The notes beneath the pieces are model-generated. The model was not told the origin of the DNA, ran no database searches, and saw only the letters and a list, made by a program, of their open reading frames with translations. Both the position numbers and the translations under genes were made by a program. From positions 124,001 through 188,000 of the forward strand of contig NBAY01000011.1 in the NCBI GenBank assembly GCA_002794775.1: a stretch of DNA of 64,000 nt. The letters are read 5' to 3'. Numbering within the stretch: position 1 is the first letter of the stretch; every line of letters begins with the position of its first letter. Below are positions 59,304-64,000 of the stretch, in pieces. Source of the DNA: Porodaedalea pini. Taxonomy: Eukaryota; Basidiomycota; Agaricomycetes; Hymenochaetales; Hymenochaetaceae.

Positions 59304-60530
59304 GACTTCAAGGAGGATCCTACGGGTACATTTCTACGCACATTTCCACACAACCTGGAGCTGACATAGTTCCAATTGTAGGAAAATGACTCGGACATCC
59401 TGCTAGTATGTGATGTTGGTCGTTAGTTTTTGACTAGGATTTTGTTCAGTGGACTCCAGAACGAGTTATATTATGCGATTATTCTGCTATCATGCATTGA
59501 CATTGTAGGAATACAATCTCGTCTTACCTGTAGATTTTCTTGCATCTGTTGAGCTACGATCGCTTGAGTTTATTTCGCGTTATCTATTCTTGAGTCTAGG
59601 CTACTACGCGGCTAAGACATCAAAGACCTTTGGCCGAATGAGGAAATTGAAGGACGCGTCGATCTCCAACCGTGTTAGGTGACTTTACTATGACTTTGCT
59701 GTGCAGTACACTGCTTGGGTCTTCACGTCTATCCACCCATCTCATGGTGACAGGCAGGAAAGAGCTGGGCGAGTGGCGATACGGCAACCATCATCATGCT
59801 GCGGCGCAATCGGAAATACTAAAACTCTGTGGCGCCAAAATCTCTCAGCATGCGGCGCATCGTATAGGTATAAACGCCAGAGGTATATGGCTAACTGAGA
59901 AAATGATGCTTCAGGTTCACTGTCTCGTGTTCGCATTAAGTCGAGTTGCACAATTGTGTGCAATTTACTAACTCACAAGGCCATGCGGAAACTTGACAAT
60001 CTCTTCGTCCGAGAAGCTCTTGAGTATTCAGACGAACAGTAGACGAACACAGTCTCGAAGAGGCATCAAATACAGGAAAGGGGGCTTGGGGCAGTTCGCT
60101 ATCGATACCATCGGTGGACTTGGTGATGCGCGCGCCAGCAGCCTTCGTTTCCATCGAGCGGCGCCACCAAACTATGTATCAATCTCCAAACAGTACCAGG
60201 AGCGTGTAGAGTTTGGGTAACTACAAGTACAGGCTAGTGGTATATCAAGCGCCTGGTGACTCCACAGTTCAAATTGCCTCCCGCTGCAGCTGGACTACCT
60301 CCGAAAACCTCTCACTATCTTCCCTGTCAGCAGGCATGAGTGCTATTATACCGCTTCTCTATTATTTTATCGCAACGATTCTTTTGGCGCTGGTCGTCGC
60401 TGAGACATTGCACATAAGTACACCGTACGTATTTTCTTAGTCTATAGCTTTTCACTAATGAACTCGATCGGCTTCTCCAGGGCAAACGTCGTACAGTGTC
60501 TCCCGGTCCTCATCACTTCGACGGGAATTC
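59304..60530. repeat. Duplicated block A, right copy
   Basis: Reverse-complement match to 27,080-28,187 plus 29,036-29,052 and 29,416-29,518 of the left copy. It lacks both insertions present there and so preserves the empty sites (TA at 59,424-59,425; CATACTAGC-type junction at about 59,407). Confidence 0.87.
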
Positions 60531-60842
60531 CTTCGTACGCCGCAATCGGTCAGGAAAGAGGAAATATCGCGCGTCATTGGAAGCATAGGGTCATGACCAA
60601 TGCCACCATCTTAGCCGTCGAGAAGGTTTGTACTACAGCCTTGCACATTGAACTCCATGCAACAGGAACCACCGGTCAAGGTCAGACTGTTCTGGCATCC
60701 GCTTCAGTTGCATCGACGACATCAAGACCGGGCCATCTGACTCTGAGACAAAGAAAGCTATCGCGCACAGCGCGCGGCACGGCCAGCAAATGGAGTGAGC
60801 CTACCTGTGAAAGTCTCCGATCATGCTGGCACCGACCTTGAT
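60336..60842 (+). pseudogene. Truncated 5' end of a family A gene
   Basis: Signal peptide MSAIIPLLYYFIATILLALV is followed by VAETLHISTP, an intact intron and ANVVQCLPVLITS, nearly identical to the 27,290 gene. Homology then stops at about 60,530. The frame continues through unrelated sequence (GQERGNIARHWKHRVMTNAT, LHIELHATGTTGQGQTVLAS) to a stop at 60,842, right where block C' begins. Either a dead fragment or a chimeric frame; no membrane span. Confidence 0.7.
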
Positions 60843-62651
60843 TTGGGGCATGATTGCGTTTGTTACTTGGGTGTCTTTCTGCCTCCAGTGTGACCGTTCG
60901 CAGGTATTTTAGCCTCATATTTAAGGCCCGGGTGTCCATACCTAAGCAAAATTCGATGCACGCACTACAGCAGTCATTCTTTTGCTCTACGTCTTAGGCT
61001 ACTAGACTAGCATTTATCCTCGACGTTGGGCGTTAGGGCGAGACCGATGACCAGCTCAACAAAAAATATTTAAAATGTATGTTCTTCCCGGCGCTCGCAG
61101 ACGCTCTCCATCTCGTCGCGCATGCACTTAGCATCTTCAGACGGAACTTGAGTTGAAGTGACTTCTCGGCGGATAAACCGGTCGCGGCTGAAAGGTTGTA
61201 ATTCTGAAGTACTATGTAGTACTACAGTAGTGCCGGTCCCCGGTTTTCAGAACATATAAACGAAGATATAATGCAATCTCAAACCCTCCTAAATGATATC
61301 CTCTTTTCCTCGTTGAAGAAAAATACCTAGTGTACACAGGAAATATGCAATCTACGTGTCTCGTCCTACTTCATCGTTTCAAACGCCTGTAGCGACAAAT
61401 TCCGTATTTGGAAGGTGCCAAAACTCGGCCAAAGAGAATTTTGGCGTGGTGCGAAACCATCGTAAGCTCGACCTCCAAGCTCCCTTATTCGCAAGCTGTT
61501 CACTTGCTCACGCAAATGCCATCCAGCGTGATATGCATCGATAGTGTTGTTTCGTCCCTAGGAGCGATGACACGTGTTCGGAAGACTCACTCGCTTCGAA
61601 ACTTTTTTTCAAATGGACGCTTGCATGAGCAAAATGTGCACCCTAATCGATGGCTTTTTCGTGTCAGACTTTGGCGATGTCGTTTGTCCAAGCACATCGC
61701 TCAGTGGCCGAGAGTGGAACCCAAGGCCCAAATATTTACTGCGGAATTATTGAGGATAATATGCAAGGTCAATTTATATGGTCCAGCCACTACCACTGTA
61801 TGCCGTTATAAGCAGGAAGGCAGAAATCATGAAAATCTGCGGTGCGTTCATTGATTTGATCTCGTCTTCTGTGTTCTCACACACGTTGCATCGCCATTCT
61901 CGTGATTCACATCGATGTTCTCTTTATCATCGATGGCGAACCATGATTATTACGGCGCATACACCCATGAGTTTTGTCATGACTCGACCAACACCTTCCC
62001 CAAGCTCTGTCGTTGATGAACACACGATCCTCTTTTTTTTTTTTTTGCTAGCCAGTGCTATCGTTCGTTGACGGAGAGGTGTATAACGGTATTTCTATTT
62101 ACATGCGTTTGAGGCTAACGAGATTCATCCCAGGTCTTCGCCTTAATGTTTTGCTCGTTGGCGTCTTCGACCCGCCTCGTCCGATATCGGTTTGACTGAC
62201 TGAGCACCTCGCCGCAATAACTCGTAACTACCTCAATTTTTTGGACGAATAGGTACGGAGGAGTCGTTGCTTTACATTTGTTGCAAGGCTGACAGACCGA
62301 TGGCAGATTGAACATCGATTCGCGTTTGCAAACACTTCTCCAGACGACAGCCCATACAAACTGCTACCTATCGTTTTATATGATCACTGCTTGTCTGAGC
62401 GCTGTAGATGTCAATCGGACGGATTTCAGACGAATTACGTGATCCAGAGTTTGCTCGTTGAATCGTAGCACGACGATGGAATATGCCTAAATATAGGTTT
62501 GTGAATGCACCGTTTTCTCATATTGGTGAGTATACAGAAAATTGTACAGAGACGATATTGAAACTGAGAGGGGAACTTTGCAAGATACACGAGGTTGACA
62601 GATTGCGAAAAATTTCGATGCACACTACGCTACAGTACTAGTGGCGACGCG

Positions 62652-63658
62652 TCACGCGCGAGGAGCACATCGGAAAGTGTCAATGAGTCTGATGATCGCC
62701 TGCCGGTGAGAACAGAGTCAGTCATTTAAAAGTCATGGAAGGAATATGAAACTGACGTTGACCATCGGCCCTTTCTCCGCCTGTAGACCGTGTTTCATGT
62801 CAATGAGACATTTGATTGACCCGTAGGTATAAGTGAAGTCCTTGCCAGCCTCTAGCAAGAGATATAGGAGAGGTATATACCCTTGACACCGACGATGCTC
62901 ATAAAGGAGTGCTGCGGCTGACACGATGTCCCCACTCGTTGCGATTTTTTCCTTGACAAGCTCCACGAGGAGCGCGCTGACGTCCAACGCTCTCTTAGTG
63001 TCGCCAGAGCACATTCTGCCGTCTGCTGCAGCGTTGAACCCTTCGCACGACAGACGGATACCAGATGCCTGCTCGGATTTTAGTCGTCAGATGGTTGTCG
63101 GTGGTGAAAGCAACGTGTACTCACGGCAGAAAGAGTCTTGCAGAAGAGTCTGAATACCTCCAGGCGGAGGCGGCCTGTGACCTGCCGACTTCCACCCGAG
63201 GCTCTCTCTTGCTCAAGTAGAGCCAAAATCGCAGCGACAACCTCTTCGACACTGGCGGTATATCCCACTTCCTGGATCTGATCCAGGACGGTATAAACGG
63301 AGATGCGAGTCGCGTCGCGCTTGAATAGCGGAGATACTTCCGCATCCCCTATATTGTTTTGCGATCGATTCAGGGAAGACGGTCGTCCGCCCTGTAACGA
63401 TGCTAGGTGTTGTTGTCCAAAGGATGTGGGCCCGTCGACGGCGGGTACTTCGGTGCCTAGTGGAGTCGGGGGCCACGTCGGAGGCGGGAAAGACAAATCG
63501 AGCGCATTCCACAAGGGGTGCGCTCCGCTCTCCTTCAGGAGAGGCAGTAGAATGGGCTCAGGCAGGAACGTTTGTGTACCGACAGCGTTTCCGCTCCGAT
63601 CAGTGTAGACCGGAACGTCGGGCAAGGGGATGGCTGAGAGAAAACGCCTTGCTACCAT
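62652..63658 (-). CDS. Unknown two-copy protein, family C, right copy
   Basis: Paralogue of 36,166-37,179 with the same three-exon structure. It starts MVARRFLSAIPLPDVPVYTD, keeps RISVYTVLDQIQEVGYTASV, EEVVAAILALLEQERASGG and LDVSALLVELVKEKIATSGD, and ends IIRLIDTFRCAPRA after an intron ending ccggcag. No stop codon or frameshift. Amino-acid changes versus the left copy are conservative in the helical part and denser in the Pro-rich segment. Function unknown. Confidence 0.82.
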
Positions 63659-63739
63659 CGTAGAGAATGAAGCTGAGGATGGACAACGAAGGGGAGGGAG
63701 GTAGTAGTTGGAAAGAAAGGCGGGTCTCTCGAGCCACGC

Positions 63740-63745
63740 TTTATA
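63740..63745 (-). promoter_or_regulatory. TATA box of right family C gene
   Basis: TATAAA on the minus strand inside a TCTCTATAAAGCGTGGCTCGA block, the same position relative to the ATG as in the left copy. Confidence 0.65.
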
Positions 63746-64000
63746 GAGACGCTCACGTTGTCGATAAGCGCTAGACTGGATTGGGATTTAATGTTGTTGT
63801 TGTGCTGCTTCTTTTTTCGCAGAAAACTTGTGCGTGAGGGCGTGTGATGTCGATGGGGCTCGAAGACTGCCTCGTGCCTCGCGTAAGGACGAAGACTGGT
63901 GCCCAGACCTCCGGCTGCACACGCGTAAATGCCTCAGCCTTTCCGTAGGCCTAACTCCTCATCGCCTGTGCGCTGAAATCTCAAGAAACACTGCTCGTGG

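Larger units (their letters stand above)
60838..64000. repeat. Inverted duplication block C, right copy, continues past the window
   Basis: Reverse complement of 35,813-38,943. The match begins at CTTGATTTGGGGCATGATTGCG and persists to the last base of the window, so the block extends beyond it. Short insertions are visible (for example at 61,090-61,110 and 61,225-61,250) compared with the left copy. Confidence 0.92.

Overview
The window looks like an intron-dense fungal genome, most likely an Agaricomycete (mushroom or polypore) basidiomycete. Three things point there: almost every recognisable gene is split by many 45-70 bp introns with GTRNGY donors; there are single-copy eukaryotic genes such as CHD1, TFB4, RPA43, PAM16 and KTI12; and a mitochondrial IND1-type P-loop protein implies respiratory complex I. 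The exact taxon is inference. All gene models were built by hand from splice signals and protein motifs, with no database search.

Layout. 1-15,964: a Yippee-like gene (minus, cut by the left edge), CHD1 chromatin remodeller, SNAPC3-like snRNA transcription factor (minus), an unknown single-span membrane protein, fungal ATP sulfurylase, and an FCP1/PSR-type phosphatase. 15,965-17,681 has no gene but holds a 735 bp element with inverted termini. 17,682-25,225: a long coiled-coil membrane protein of unknown function and an ELL elongation factor, both minus. 25,717-43,000 is an accessory, rearranged block. It holds a type I membrane protein gene, a perfectly datable foldback MITE, a dead PEX5 copy carrying a hAT-like element that itself contains a pogo/Fot1-like MITE, IND1, an unknown duplicated gene, and the better PEX5 copy. 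43,250-56,920 returns to dense housekeeping genes: CDC26, PRA1, ERT1/RDS2-type regulator, MTQ1, TFB4, an MFS transporter, RPA43, PAM16 and KTI12. 57,239-57,339 is an intron-containing tRNA-Lys. From 58,466 to the right edge the accessory material reappears in inverted orientation: two relatives of the 25.7-29.5 kb membrane-protein region, then a 3.1 kb inverted copy of the 35.8-38.9 kb region.

Many neighbours are divergent with short shared promoters (SNAPC3/9,055 gene, ERT1/MTQ1, TFB4/MFS, RPA43/PAM16, CDC26/PRA1). The housekeeping genes are functionally unrelated, apart from a loose transcription theme (CHD1, SNAPC3, ELL, TFB4, RPA43, Yippee).

The most interesting part is the duplicated block. 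Because two relatives of the same sequence are present, the empty insertion site of the foldback element can be read directly, and gene losses, truncations and a stop codon in a PEX5 peroxin-binding motif can be placed. The unknown two-copy gene at 36,166 / 63,658 (about 300 residues, TATA promoter conserved in both copies) and the small secreted/type I membrane family at 25,717, 58,466 and 60,336 are the best candidates for undescribed biology.
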